Assembly (NCBI RefSeq): GCF_010211755.1
Contig: NZ_PDWR01000008.1
Coordinates: forward strand, 1 to 64,000
Length of the DNA stretch: 64,000 nt
Reading direction: 5' to 3'
DNA from: Pseudoxanthomonas sangjuensis
Lineage (GTDB): Bacteria > Pseudomonadota > Gammaproteobacteria > Xanthomonadales > Xanthomonadaceae
How positions within the stretch are numbered: the first letter of the stretch is position 1; every line of letters starts with the position of its first letter. A program made the translations under genes and the position numbers. Under the pieces are notes generated by a model. That model ran no database searches. It saw only the letters and a list, made by a program, of their open reading frames with translations, and was not told where the DNA came from. Positions 16,688 to 26,078 of this stretch are shown piece after piece.

Positions 16688-19549
16688 TCAGAAGCGATAG
16701 CGCAGCCCCAGCGCGAAGGTGCGGCTGAACAGCGAGGTGCCGAAATTGTGCGTGTTCGGGTACTCGTAATAGCTCTGGGTCAGCTCGTTGGTCAGGTTGG
16801 CCGCGTCGAAGGTCAGGGTCAACGCGTCGGTCGCATCGTAACTGAGCTGGAAGTCCATGCTGCTCTCGGGCTTGTTGTAGACGCCCAGCGGGTTGGCGAA
16901 CAGCGCCGCTTCGTAGTGGTGCAGGAAATCGTCGCGCCAGACGTAGGACAGGCGCGCGCCGAACTTTTCGCTTTCGTAGGCCAGCACCACGCTGTAGGAA
17001 CTGTCGGAGACGCCGAACATCGGCGTGGTCTGGGTGCCGACGACTTCGCCGGCGCTGTTGGTGACCGGGATGTCCTGGCTGGAGGTCAGCCGGGTGAAGC
17101 TGGCCTGCACGCCGAGGCCGTTGAGCCAGCCGGGCAGGTCGTCCGGGAAGTAGACGGCGCCGACCTCGAAGCCCTTGAGTTCGCCGTTGGAGGCGTTGTC
17201 CGGCTGGGTCAGGATGTAGTCGTAGCCCTCGAAGGTCACGCGGCGGCGGAAGTCGCTGACCATGCCTTCGATGTCGCGGCGGAACAGCGTGGCGTAGACC
17301 GCGTTGCCGGGGGAGAAGTACCACTCCAGCGACAGGTCGATGTTCTTCGACTCGGTCGGCGCCAGGTTCGGGTTGCCACCGCTGGCGGTGCCGTAGCCGA
17401 TGTTGGTGACGTCCTCGACGTAGATGATGTTGGGGTTGAGCTGGGCGAAGTTCGGGCGGCGCAGGGTCTCGCCGTAGGCCAGGCGCAGCATCAGGTCGGG
17501 GGTGAAGCCGTAGCGCAGCATCACGCTGGGCAGCAGCTTCGACGCGCTGGCCGAGGCGCTGCCTTCGCCAAAACGCATGTCGGTGTCGACGTCGACGTAG
17601 CGCAGGCCGACCTGGCCGTCGAACGTGCCGCTGCCCAGGTCGGTGGCGAAATCGGCCTGCACGTACAGCGCCGTGGTCGTTTCGTCGACGTTGAAGTTCT
17701 CGGTCAGCACCAGCTGGTCGCTGGTGGGCCGGCCATACAGCGCGCGATAGTAGTCGGCGTTGTCGCGGATGTAGTGGCCGTCGGGCACCACCCACGAAGT
17801 CGGCACGTCGGAATGGCCATCGAAGAAGCCGTGGTTGATCGATTGCAGGCCGTCGGCGGAGGCGAACGAGCAATCCAGCACCTCGCGGTTGCAGCCCTGG
17901 TCGTTGCCCACGCGCTGGCCCTCGCTGGCGCTGCGGTCGTCGTAGCGCACGCCGAAGGAGAGCCTTTGCACCGGGCCCCAGTTGGCCGCGTACTCGCCGT
18001 CGAAGGTGAAGGTGGCCGCGTCGCCCTTCGAATAGTTGGCGTTGTCGTACAACTGGGCCAGGGTCCACTGCGCCGGGTCGGCCGCATTGCTTTCGTCGAT
18101 GTCCGGGGTGGCGGGATCGTCGACGAAGCCGAACGCCGGGATGCCGCGGCCGCTGTTGAAGTCGACCCAGACCTCGCGCGTCACCCGGTCGGCGCGCATC
18201 GCGAAGAAGTCGCTCTCGAATTCGCTGTCCTGCCAGGTCAGTTCGGACTTCAGCTTCAGGTTGTCGCCCACCTCCCACTTGCCGCCCAGCGCGTAGAGCA
18301 TGCTGTCGGTCTTGCCGGTGCTGAGGTCGCCGCTGGTGAAGTTGTACGGGAAGCCGATGCCCTGGCGCGACTTGACCACGTTGGTGCCCGGGTACACCTC
18401 GATGTTCTGCGCGGGATCGTCGCCCAGCGCGCCCCACCAGTCGACGAACGAGAACAGCAGCGAGTTGAAGCCCTCGTTGCGGTAGCCGTTGTAGAACGCC
18501 TCGAACGTGTATTCCGAACTGTCGTTCGGCGCCCACTGCAGCGAAAGGCTGGCCGCCGGCCGCTCGCGCTTGCCGGTGAAATCGCTGGCGAAGATCGCAT
18601 CGCGCGACAGCAGGTATTCGTATTGCTGGCCGTTCACCGGCAGGGTCGAGCCGGCCGCGAACGGCAGGCCCGCCTCCAGGCCCGGCTGCCAGACTTCCTG
18701 GCCGTTGATCATCGTATCGATGCGCTGGTAGGGCACGAAGCCTTCCGGCGGCTGGTCGGTGAAGAACGGCACCATCGCACCGGCGGTCACGCTCTGGTCG
18801 CGGTAGTTGGTCTCGGCGTAGGAGACGTTGAGCAGCGCGCCGAAGCGGCCTTCGCCGACCTTCCAGACGTTGGAGAGCAGCGCGCTGACGTTGGGGTCGG
18901 TGTTGTCCGATTGTTCCTGGTAGATGCCGCGCGCGGCCACCACGACCTGTCTGCCGTCGAAGTCGAACGGCCGGTGGGTGTGGATGTCGAGGGCGCCGGC
19001 GATGCCGGTTTCGATGTGGCTGGCCGAACGGGTCTTGTAGATCTCGACGCTGGACAGCAGGCTGGCCGGCACGTCCTGCAATGCCACCGAGCGCCCGGAG
19101 GCGGTGAAGATGTTGCGGCCGTTGATGGTGGTGGTGACGTCGTTGAGGCCGCGGATCGACACCGTCGACACTTCGCCGCCGCCGCGATCGGTGGTCTGCA
19201 CGCCGGTGATGCGCTGCATCGCCTCGATCAGGTTGTTGTCGGGGAACTTGCCGATGTCCTCGGCGACGATCGCGTCGACGATCTGCATCGAGCCCTGCTT
19301 GATCGCCTGCGCGCTCATCAGGCTGGCGCGCAGGCCGCGCACCTCGACCTTGTCCAGTTCGGTCGCCGGGTCGGCGGCCGGCGGGCGCGGCGCGTTCGGG
19401 TCTTCGGCGGTGGGGCAGACCTGGGCGGGCGCGGGCGGCTGCGACTGCTGCGCGGCGGCGGGCGCGATGGCCAGCGCGGCGGCCAGCGCGACGGGCAATG
19501 CGGCCAATGGCAGGGTATGCGTTTGCGTCTGACGATTCGTGCGCTTCAT
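16688..19549 (-). CDS. TonB-dependent outer-membrane receptor
   Basis: 953 residues. The signal peptide ends near AIAPAAAQ. A TonB-box-like stretch (ELDKVEVRG near residue 70) is followed by the plug (IVAEDIGKFPDNNLIEAMQRITGVQ, then VSIRGLNDVTTTINGRN) and a long 22-strand barrel ending in the aromatic YRF. The plug wording (DIGKFPDNN, IRGL) is typical of the Xanthomonas/Caulobacter TBDT class that imports plant oligosaccharides. With GH51 and the arabinose genes around it, arabino-oligosaccharides are the likely cargo. This is inference from context. Confidence 0.93.
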   Translation of the reverse strand: MKRTNRQTQTHTLPLAALPVALAAALAIAPAAAQQSQPPAPAQVCPTAEDPNAPRPPAADPATELDKVEVRGLRASLMSAQAIKQGSMQIVDAIVAEDIGKFPDNNLIEAMQRITGVQTTDRGGGEVSTVSIRGLNDVTTTINGRNIFTASGRSVALQDVPASLLSSVEIYKTRSASHIETGIAGALDIHTHRPFDFDGRQVVVAARGIYQEQSDNTDPNVSALLSNVWKVGEGRFGALLNVSYAETNYRDQSVTAGAMVPFFTDQPPEGFVPYQRIDTMINGQEVWQPGLEAGLPFAAGSTLPVNGQQYEYLLSRDAIFASDFTGKRERPAASLSLQWAPNDSSEYTFEAFYNGYRNEGFNSLLFSFVDWWGALGDDPAQNIEVYPGTNVVKSRQGIGFPYNFTSGDLSTGKTDSMLYALGGKWEVGDNLKLKSELTWQDSEFESDFFAMRADRVTREVWVDFNSGRGIPAFGFVDDPATPDIDESNAADPAQWTLAQLYDNANYSKGDAATFTFDGEYAANWGPVQRLSFGVRYDDRSASEGQRVGNDQGCNREVLDCSFASADGLQSINHGFFDGHSDVPTSWVVPDGHYIRDNADYYRALYGRPTSDQLVLTENFNVDETTTALYVQADFATDLGSGTFDGQVGLRYVDVDTDMRFGEGSASASASKLLPSVMLRYGFTPDLMLRLAYGETLRRPNFAQLNPNIIYVEDVTNIGYGTASGGNPNLAPTESKNIDLSLEWYFSPGNAVYATLFRRDIEGMVSDFRRRVTFEGYDYILTQPDNASNGELKGFEVGAVYFPDDLPGWLNGLGVQASFTRLTSSQDIPVTNSAGEVVGTQTTPMFGVSDSSYSVVLAYESEKFGARLSYVWRDDFLHHYEAALFANPLGVYNKPESSMDFQLSYDATDALTLTFDAANLTNELTQSYYEYPNTHNFGTSLFSRTFALGLRYRF

Positions 19550-20113
19550 TGCATGGGCTCTCGAATTAGCGTGACTGGGCGGTCGAAAGACCGGATGGCA
19601 TGCGATCTGCGGTTGTCGCGTACCGCATCGACTGGCGCGCCGCTGCGCGGCGGCAAACAGCGGCAGCCGGCGGTGGGGGCGGGGAGCGGAGCGTTCCGCG
19701 GCGATGGCGCGGATGCGCAGGGGCGGCGCAAAAAAGGCAAACGCAAGGCCTCGCGGCATGTCGCCATGCCGTCACGTATGGGCGTCGTCACTTTCAACCC
19801 CTCCCGGTCTACGTCTGGACGCAACTGATCCGATTTTCCCGGACGTGCTGCATGTCGACGTCCGGTGCGCCATTTGCCCTGCATTGGGCAGACCATGGCT
19901 GCAGGTCGAGCATAGCGACGCGCTCTATAACCTGCTAATGAATTTAATCGGGAAAAGGATATGTAAAGAAGTATCTGTTTCAGTACGCGGAGGCGGCACT
20001 CGCGCCATTCGATTTTCATCGCCCGCCATGCGATTCCCGACATGGTTGCGGGCAACTCCGGCGCCTATGCTGCGTGGGGCCATATCGCGGCCGACAAACG
20101 CACAAGGAGCGAC
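19550..20113. promoter_or_regulatory. 564-base divergent control region, TonB receptor / aldose epimerase
   Basis: No gene recognised. Most of it is GC-rich, but 19920-19985 is sharply AT-rich (TAATGAATTTAATCGG, then GGATATGTAAAG) and is the most likely promoter/operator zone for one or both divergent genes. The GGATAT half-site resembles those in the LysR-adjacent promoters at 23917 and 28138. Confidence 0.45.
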
Positions 20114-21172
20114 GTGGCGCTGGTTCGCAGTTTCGGTCGACTCGATGACGGCACCCAGGTACGTGCTTGCCGGCTTGGCGACGACGATGGCCTGCAGGCC
20201 GAGATCCTCGACCTGGGCGGCATCCTCGCCCGCCTGGAGATCCCCGTGGAAGGCAATCGCGTCGGCCTGGTGCTCGGCTTGCCCGATGCCGGCGCCTACC
20301 GCGCCGATCCGGCGTATTTGGGCATCCTGGTCGGACGCTACGGCAACCGCATTGCCGCATCGCGTTTCTCGCTGGACGGGCGCGGGTACCGACTGGCCGC
20401 GAACGAAGGCCACAACCACCTGCACGGCGGCATGCTGGGCTTCGGCCGGCGGATGTGGACGGTCGGGTCGCATGCAAACGACGCGCTGGTACTGCACTAC
20501 CGCTCGCCCGACGGCGAAGAAGGCTATCCGGGCATGCTCGATGTGACCGCGACCTATCGCCTGCAGGGCATGCGCCTGCAACTGCGGTTCGAAGCGCGCT
20601 GCGACGCGCCGACGCCGTTCAATCCCACCCACCATCCCTACTTCAACCTCGCCGGCAATCCGGCCGTTCCGGCCGCCTCGCAGTGGCTGCGCGTGCCGGC
20701 CGACGATTACCTGCCGATCGATGCCGAACTGCTCCCGACCGGCGAGATGGCCGACGTGGCCGGTACGCCGTTCGACTTCCGCCAGGCCGCGACGTTGGCC
20801 GCGCGCCACGACGAAGCCGATGCGCAATTGCGCGTCGGCGGCGGCTACGACCATTGCCTGGTGCTGCGACAGCCGCACGACTGTGCCGCCGAGCTGTATT
20901 CGCCGCACAGCGGCGTGGCCATGCGCATTCTCTGCGACGCGCCAGCCCTGCAGCTTTACGGCGGGCACGGGCTGGACGTGCAGCACCCGCAGCTCGGCCG
21001 CGGCCTGTGCCTGGAGCCGCAGGATTTCCCGGACGCGCCGAACCACGCGAATTTCCCCGATGCGATCCTGCGCCCCGGTCAACACTATCGTCGCGAGATC
21101 GAATACGTCTTCGCGCTGCCCGGCCGCGATCGCGAGTGGACCGAGGTGACGGCGGCGCTGGACCGGGCCTGA
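20114..21172 (+). CDS. galM: Aldose 1-epimerase (mutarotase)
   Basis: 352 residues from a GTG preceded by AAGGAG; an ATG 24 codons further up is possible but lacks a good site. Motifs: GRYGNRIAASRFSLDG, NEGHNHLHGG, the catalytic His in NPTHHPYFNLAG, the ring-opening region near YDHCLVL, and the catalytic Glu in LCLEPQDFPDAPNHANFP. It interconverts the alpha and beta forms of sugars such as arabinose or galactose before oxidation by the dehydrogenase. No signal peptide, so cytoplasmic. It ends two bases from the convergent lactonase gene. Confidence 0.93.
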   Translation: MALVRSFGRLDDGTQVRACRLGDDDGLQAEILDLGGILARLEIPVEGNRVGLVLGLPDAGAYRADPAYLGILVGRYGNRIAASRFSLDGRGYRLAANEGHNHLHGGMLGFGRRMWTVGSHANDALVLHYRSPDGEEGYPGMLDVTATYRLQGMRLQLRFEARCDAPTPFNPTHHPYFNLAGNPAVPAASQWLRVPADDYLPIDAELLPTGEMADVAGTPFDFRQAATLAARHDEADAQLRVGGGYDHCLVLRQPHDCAAELYSPHSGVAMRILCDAPALQLYGGHGLDVQHPQLGRGLCLEPQDFPDAPNHANFPDAILRPGQHYRREIEYVFALPGRDREWTEVTAALDRA

Positions 21173-21174
21173 GT

Positions 21175-22092
21175 TCAGCCGGCGAAACGGTTCGCCGGCA
21201 ATCCCGGCACATCCAGTTCCACCGCAAACAGGCCACCGGCCAGCGGCTGCGCAGCGCGCTTCGTCTCGTCCAGGTCGACCGTGGCCGTGGTGATGTACAG
21301 CGTGCGCAGGTCCGGTCCGCCGAACGCACAACTGGTGACGTTCGTGGCGGGCAACGTTATCCGGGCCAGTTCGGTGCCCTCGCCGTCGTGGCAAGTCACC
21401 GCGCCACCGCCCCAGCGCGCGATCCACAGGCGGCCCCTGGCATCGGTGGTCATGCCGTCCGGCACGCCTTCGCTGGCGGCATCGAATTGCCGCCACAGGC
21501 GGCGCTCGCCGAGGGTGCCGCGCTCCGGGTCGAAATCGATCGCCCACGTGCGGGCATGGCCGGTCTCGTTGAAGTACATCGTGCGCCCGTCCAGCGACCA
21601 TGTCGGGCCGTTGGAGATGCACACCTGATCGAGCAGGCGCGTGCAGCGACCGCCTCCTTCGTAGCGGTACAGCGCGCCGGTCCAGGCCCGGCACGCATAG
21701 TCCGTGCTGCCGATCCAGAAGCGCCCGCGCGCATCGCACTTGCCGTCGTTGAAGCGGTTGCCGGTACGCTGCGGCTCGGGCCGGTGCAGGCGGACGAGCT
21801 CGCCGCTTGCAGGATCGAACAGGGCCAGGTCGTGGCGCAGGCTCAGCAGCAGGCCGGGGGCGCGCTCGCGTTCGGCCAATGCCGAGACTTCCTCTTCGAA
21901 ATGCCAGCTGCGGCATTCGCCGCTGTCGGGCCGGTAGCGGTGCAGCGCCTTGCCGAGGATATCGACGAAGTACAGCGCCTGTTCGCGCGCCGACCAGCAT
22001 GCGCCTTCGCCGAGCGTGGCCGCCAGGGGCCAGACGCAGCGCGGTGCAGACACGGCGCGAGGAACGGACACGCGCGGAACCGCAAGGCCCAT
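21175..22092 (-). CDS. SMP-30 family L-arabinonolactonase (probable)
   Basis: 305 residues, SMP-30/gluconolactonase propeller: metal Glu in LGEGACW, GNRFNDGKCDARGRFWIGS, ISNGPTWSLDGRTMYF and EGVPDGMTTDARGRLWIA. It would open L-arabino-1,4-lactone to L-arabinonate with a divalent metal. Its ATG overlaps the stop of the arabonate dehydratase by one base (TGATG), so the pair is coupled. Position in the L-arabinose cluster supports the substrate. It is distinct from the copy in the galactonate operon. Confidence 0.9.
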   Translation of the reverse strand: MGLAVPRVSVPRAVSAPRCVWPLAATLGEGACWSAREQALYFVDILGKALHRYRPDSGECRSWHFEEEVSALAERERAPGLLLSLRHDLALFDPASGELVRLHRPEPQRTGNRFNDGKCDARGRFWIGSTDYACRAWTGALYRYEGGGRCTRLLDQVCISNGPTWSLDGRTMYFNETGHARTWAIDFDPERGTLGERRLWRQFDAASEGVPDGMTTDARGRLWIARWGGGAVTCHDGEGTELARITLPATNVTSCAFGGPDLRTLYITTATVDLDETKRAAQPLAGGLFAVELDVPGLPANRFAG

Positions 22093-23816
22093 CAGTGCGA
22101 ATCGCGGCCGACGCCGTCGCCGCTGCCGCCGACCAGCACGTCCAGGTCCGCGCCAAGGTGCGCCTGCTGCACGTGGTCGACGTAGATCTTGGCCCAGCCG
22201 CGGGTCGGACGCGGCGGTTCGCGCCACTCCGCGCGTCGGCGCGCCAGTTCGTCGTCGGACACATCCAGATGCAGGCGCCGGCTCGGCACGTCCAGCTCGA
22301 TGAAGTCGCCGTTGCGCACCAGGGCCAGTGTGCCGCCAGCGGCGGCTTCGGGCGAAACGTGCAGGACCACGGTGCCGTAGGCGGTGCCGCTCATGCGCGC
22401 GTCGGAAATGCGCACCAGGTCGGTGATGCCCCGGCGCAACAGCTTCGGTGGCAGCGGCATGTTGCCGACTTCGGCCATGCCGGGATAGCCGCGCGGACCG
22501 CAGTTCTGCAGCACCATCACGCAGGTTTCGTCGATGTCCAGCGCCTCGTCGTCGATGCGCGCCTTGAAATCCTCGATGCTCTCGAACACCACCGCGCGGC
22601 CGCGATGCTTCAGCAATCCCGGCGACGCCGCGGACGGCTTGATCACCGCGCCATCCGGCGCCAGGTTGCCGCGCAGCACGGCGATGCCGGCTTCCGTGCG
22701 CAACGGCTGGTCCGCGCTGCGGATCACGTCGCGGTTCCAGCATGGCGCCTGCGCGATGTTCTCGCCCAGGGTGCGGCCGTTGGCCGTCGGCGTATCCAGA
22801 TGCAGGTGCGGGGAAATTTCGCGCAGTACCGCGGGCAGGCCGCCGGCATAGAAGAAGTCTTCCATCAGGTACTGGCCCGACGGCTTCAGGTTGACCAGGC
22901 ACGGCAGCTTGGAAGCCAGCTCGTCGAAGTCCTGCAGCGACAACGGCACGCCGATACGCCCCGCCAGCGCCAGCAGGTGCACCACCGCGTTGGTCGAGCC
23001 GCCGATCGCGGCGTTGGCGCGGATCGCGTTCTCGAACGCGGCGCGGGTGAGGATGCGCGACATGCGCAGGTCTTCCTCGACCATCTGCACGATGCGCCGG
23101 CCGCTGAGGTGCGCCAGGCGGAAGCGGCGCGAATCGACCGCGGGGATGGCGGCGTTTTCCGGCAGCGACATGCCCAGCGCCTCGACCATGCAGGCCATCG
23201 TCGAGGCCGTGCCCATGGTCATGCAACTGCCCTTGGAACGCTGCATGCAGGCTTCGGCTTCGACGAATTCCTCCTGCTCCAGCGTGCCGGCGCGCACCAT
23301 CTCCGACATCTCGATCACGCCGGTGCCGGAACCGACCGGCTGGCCGCGCCAGTTGCCCGACAGCGATGGCCCGCCGGAAATGGCGATCGTCGGCAAGTCC
23401 ACGCTGGCCGCGCCCATCAGCAACGAAGGCGTGGTCTTGTCGCAGCCGACCAGCAATACCACGCCGTCGATGGGATTGGCGCGGATCGATTCCTCCACGT
23501 CCATGCTGACCAGGTTGCGGAACAGCATCGCGGTCGGGCGCATCTGGGTTTCGCCCAGCGACATCACCGGGAACTCCAGCGGCAAACCGCCGGCTTCGTG
23601 GATACCGCGCTTGACGTGCTCGGCCAGTTCGCGCAGCGAGCTGTTGCAGGGGGTCAGTTCCGACCAGGTGTTGCAGATGCCGATGACCGGGCGGCCGTCG
23701 AACATGTCGTGGGTCAAGCCCAGGCTCTTCAGCCAGCTGCGGTAGTAGAAGCCCTGCTTGCCTACGCGGCCGAACCATTCCTGGCTGCGTCGAACCGGCT
23801 TGTCGGGTGCGCCCAT
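22092..23816 (-). CDS. L-arabonate dehydratase (IlvD/EDD family)
   Basis: 574 residues. It removes water from L-arabinonate (and often D-xylonate or D-fuconate) to give L-2-keto-3-deoxyarabonate. Three cysteines for the [2Fe-2S] cluster are visible: Cys48 (GICNTWSELTPCN), Cys125 (GCDKTTPS) and Cys198 (GSCMTMGTAS). The C-terminal swivel domain contains VRISDARMSGTAYGTVVLH. The start GKQGFYYRSW region is typical of the sugar-acid branch rather than dihydroxyacid dehydratase. It is the first gene of a two-gene unit with the lactonase and diverges from the sugar dehydrogenase across a palindromic operator. Confidence 0.92.
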   Translation of the reverse strand: MGAPDKPVRRSQEWFGRVGKQGFYYRSWLKSLGLTHDMFDGRPVIGICNTWSELTPCNSSLRELAEHVKRGIHEAGGLPLEFPVMSLGETQMRPTAMLFRNLVSMDVEESIRANPIDGVVLLVGCDKTTPSLLMGAASVDLPTIAISGGPSLSGNWRGQPVGSGTGVIEMSEMVRAGTLEQEEFVEAEACMQRSKGSCMTMGTASTMACMVEALGMSLPENAAIPAVDSRRFRLAHLSGRRIVQMVEEDLRMSRILTRAAFENAIRANAAIGGSTNAVVHLLALAGRIGVPLSLQDFDELASKLPCLVNLKPSGQYLMEDFFYAGGLPAVLREISPHLHLDTPTANGRTLGENIAQAPCWNRDVIRSADQPLRTEAGIAVLRGNLAPDGAVIKPSAASPGLLKHRGRAVVFESIEDFKARIDDEALDIDETCVMVLQNCGPRGYPGMAEVGNMPLPPKLLRRGITDLVRISDARMSGTAYGTVVLHVSPEAAAGGTLALVRNGDFIELDVPSRRLHLDVSDDELARRRAEWREPPRPTRGWAKIYVDHVQQAHLGADLDVLVGGSGDGVGRDSH

Positions 23817-23916
23817 GACTGACGGGATCCTTGATCGGATGGAGCGAGGTATGCGTCGGGGCGGACGCGCATTGCGCGTGGGAACCCTTTACGGCGGCGA
23901 TGCTACCGGGCATATT

Positions 23917-23939
23917 GATATTGTAAAAATAACAATATC
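23917..23939. promoter_or_regulatory. Perfect palindromic operator in the arabonate dehydratase / dehydrogenase divergent promoter
   Basis: GATATTGT, seven bases (AAAAATA), then ACAATATC: a perfect eight-base inverted repeat in an AT-rich island within GC-rich DNA, 101 bases from one start and 58 from the other. It has the T-N11-A character of LysR-type sites. The cluster's own LysR regulator (27177-28115) is the obvious candidate binder. Confidence 0.65.
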
Positions 23940-23996
23940 CGCACTATCGATACGAAGGTTTGTATCTATTTCGCGCCCTCCGTGGAGACGACATCC

Positions 23997-24923
23997 GTGT
24001 CAGGAATCAACCTTGCAATCGTCGGCATCGGCAAGATCGTGCGCGACCAGCACCTCCCGGCCGTGGCCGGGAACGGCGACTATCGGCTGGTCGCCGCGGC
24101 CAGCCGCCATGGGAAGGTGGAGGGCATCGACAACTTCGCCTCGATCGAAGAGATGCTGTCGGCGGTGCCGTCGATCCAGGCCGTCTCGCTGTGCATGCCG
24201 CCGCAATACCGCTACCCGGCGGCGGTGAAGGCGCTTGCGGCCGGCAAGCACGTGTTCCTGGAAAAACCGCCGGGCGCGACGCTTTCGGAGGTCGCCGACC
24301 TCGCGGCGCTGGCCGATGCCAACGGACTGTCGCTCTTCGCCAGCTGGCATTCCCGTTACGCGCCGGCCGTGGAAGCGGCCAGGCAATTCCTGGCCGGCAC
24401 GCGGATCCGTTCCATGCGGGTGACCTGGAAGGAAGACGTGCGCCAGTGGCACCCCAACCAGGAATGGATCTGGCAGGCCGGCGGACTGGGCGTGTTCGAT
24501 CCGGGCATCAATGCGCTTTCCATCGTCACCCGGATCCTGCCGCGCCCGGTGTTCGCCACGGCCGCGACGCTGGAATTCCCGGAAAACCGCGATGCGCCGA
24601 TCGCCGCCTCGATCGACTTCACCGACGCCAGCGGCCTGGACCTGAGGGCCGAATTCGACTGGCGCCAGACCGGCAGGCAGAGCTGGGACATCGTCGCGCG
24701 AACCGATGCCGGCGAGATGGTGTTGTCGGAGGGCGGTGCCAGGTTGTCGGTCGATGGCAAGCTGGTGCACGAACAGCCGGAGCAGGAGTATCCGCTGCTG
24801 TACAGGCGCTTCGCCGAGATCATCAAGGCCGGCCAATCGGACGTCGACCTCACGCCGCTGCGCCATGTCGCCGACGCCTTCATGCTGGGCCGGCGCAAGA
24901 TTGTCGAGGCCTTCCACGATTGA
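23997..24923 (+). CDS. Gfo/Idh/MocA-family sugar 1-dehydrogenase (L-arabinose/D-galactose)
   Basis: 308 residues from GTG with GGAG nine bases upstream; an alternative GTG is five codons earlier. The N-terminal Rossmann fold (LAIVGIGKIVRDQHLPAV) and the EKPPG motif (HVFLEKPPGAT) define the family. The substrate half contains SWHSRYAPAVE, VTWKEDVRQWHPNQEW and GGLGVFDPGINALSI. This layout matches bacterial D-galactose/L-arabinose 1-dehydrogenases, which oxidise the sugar at C1 to the lactone with NAD(P)+. In this locus it starts the oxidative L-arabinose route. It may also serve galactose, because the galactonate operon contains no dehydrogenase of its own. Confidence 0.88.
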   Translation: MSGINLAIVGIGKIVRDQHLPAVAGNGDYRLVAAASRHGKVEGIDNFASIEEMLSAVPSIQAVSLCMPPQYRYPAAVKALAAGKHVFLEKPPGATLSEVADLAALADANGLSLFASWHSRYAPAVEAARQFLAGTRIRSMRVTWKEDVRQWHPNQEWIWQAGGLGVFDPGINALSIVTRILPRPVFATAATLEFPENRDAPIAASIDFTDASGLDLRAEFDWRQTGRQSWDIVARTDAGEMVLSEGGARLSVDGKLVHEQPEQEYPLLYRRFAEIIKAGQSDVDLTPLRHVADAFMLGRRKIVEAFHD

Positions 24924-24926
24924 CCA

Positions 24927-24959
24927 TTTGCAGGAGCCACGGGACGCCGCTCCTGCAAA
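24927..24959. terminator. Hairpin between convergent genes
   Basis: TTTGCAGGAGC, 11-base loop, GCTCCTGCAAA: an 11-base-pair stem directly after the dehydrogenase stop and before the end of the minus-strand GH43 gene (25035). It is placed to terminate both. The downstream bases are A-rich on the plus strand rather than T-rich, so it is not a perfect intrinsic terminator in either direction. Confidence 0.55.
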
Positions 24960-25034
24960 AAAACAGCAAAGGAACGGATCAGGAAACCATTTCCAGCCTG
25001 GCCATGGGGGATTCCGTGTTCTGCTCCCCCGGTT

Positions 25035-26078
25035 TCATCGCGCAGGCGGAACGGAAACCCCCGCTTCGGTCTGCACCACCGGCTTCATCGTCCCGTCCGC
25101 GTTGTACTGCAGGTACTCGACCGTAACCGCGCGGCGGCCGATCGAGCCGTTCTGGTCGCCGATGGCGAGCGCGGCGTTGTGCAGGAACAGGTACCACTGG
25201 CCCTTGAACTCGGCGATGCCCGGGTGGATGGTGAAGCTGTACTTGCCCGAGCCGGTCAGTTCGCCGCGATACGTCCACGGGCCGCGGATCGACGGGGCGG
25301 TGGCGTAGGACACCTTCTCGTCGCGGTGGCTGGCGCGGTCCAGCGAGGCGTAGGTGAGGTAGTAGGTGTCGCCGCGCTTGTGCAGCCAGGGGCCTTCCTC
25401 GAAATGCGGCGGCGTGATCTCGGTGATCTCGCCGTCGATCTCGATCATGTCCGGCTTGAGCCGGGCGATGTAGCACTGCCGGTTGCCCCACGCGATCCAG
25501 GTGGTGCCGTCGTCGTCGGTGAACACCGTCGGGTCGATGTCCTCCCAACTGTGCGTGCCCATGGGCGTCATCTCGTTGGTGACCAGCGCCGAGCCCTTCG
25601 CATCGACGAACGGGCCGGTCGGCGAATCGGACACGGCCACCGCAATTGCCTTGCCCGGATGCGTATCGTCGTGCTCCACGGCGGCGTAGAACCAGAACTT
25701 GCCATCCTTCTCGATCGCCTGCGAGGCCCACGCGTCGGCCTTGGCCCACTTGAAGTCGGCCACCTTCATGATCGGACCATGGTCGGTCCAGTGCTTCATG
25801 TCGGTGGTCGAGTACACCAGCCACTCGCGCATGTTGAACATCTCGTCGCGCTGGGCCTCGTCGTGGCCGACGTAGAGGTAGAGCGTGTCGCCGACCACCA
25901 GCGGGGCAGGGTCGGCGGTGAACTTGTCGCGGAACAGCGGGTTGGAGCCGGGTACGGGGTTGTGCACCGGCTTCGCCGCCATCGCGGGCGCGGCCAGCAG
26001 CGGCAGCAGGGCCGCGAGCAGGAGTCCGGTGGTGCGCGACGTCATCGTGCGGGCCGCAGGGCGTCGCGCGCGGGTCAT
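25035..26078 (-). CDS. GH43-family glycosidase, exported
   Basis: 347 residues. The start at MTRARR overlaps the esterase stop (ATGA); a second Met 11 codons later gives a shorter signal. The signal peptide is LLLAALLPLLAAPAMA. Five-bladed propeller with GH43 landmarks: catalytic base Asp in FTADPAPLVVGDTLYLYVGHDE, DIDPTVFTDDDG, and the acid Glu in HFEEGPWLHKRGDTYYLTYAS. The subtype resembles beta-xylosidase / alpha-L-arabinofuranosidase enzymes. It would act in the periplasm or outside on arabinoxylan or arabinan fragments, together with its esterase partner. Confidence 0.88.
   Translation of the reverse strand: MTRARRPAARTMTSRTTGLLLAALLPLLAAPAMAAKPVHNPVPGSNPLFRDKFTADPAPLVVGDTLYLYVGHDEAQRDEMFNMREWLVYSTTDMKHWTDHGPIMKVADFKWAKADAWASQAIEKDGKFWFYAAVEHDDTHPGKAIAVAVSDSPTGPFVDAKGSALVTNEMTPMGTHSWEDIDPTVFTDDDGTTWIAWGNRQCYIARLKPDMIEIDGEITEITPPHFEEGPWLHKRGDTYYLTYASLDRASHRDEKVSYATAPSIRGPWTYRGELTGSGKYSFTIHPGIAEFKGQWYLFLHNAALAIGDQNGSIGRRAVTVEYLQYNADGTMKPVVQTEAGVSVPPAR

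Noticed and set aside
14867-19828. Very long open frame antisense to the TonB receptor and GH51 genes
   Set aside because: High-GC DNA opens antisense frames. The translation is low-complexity R/V/H-rich, has no domains, and lies opposite two well-supported genes.
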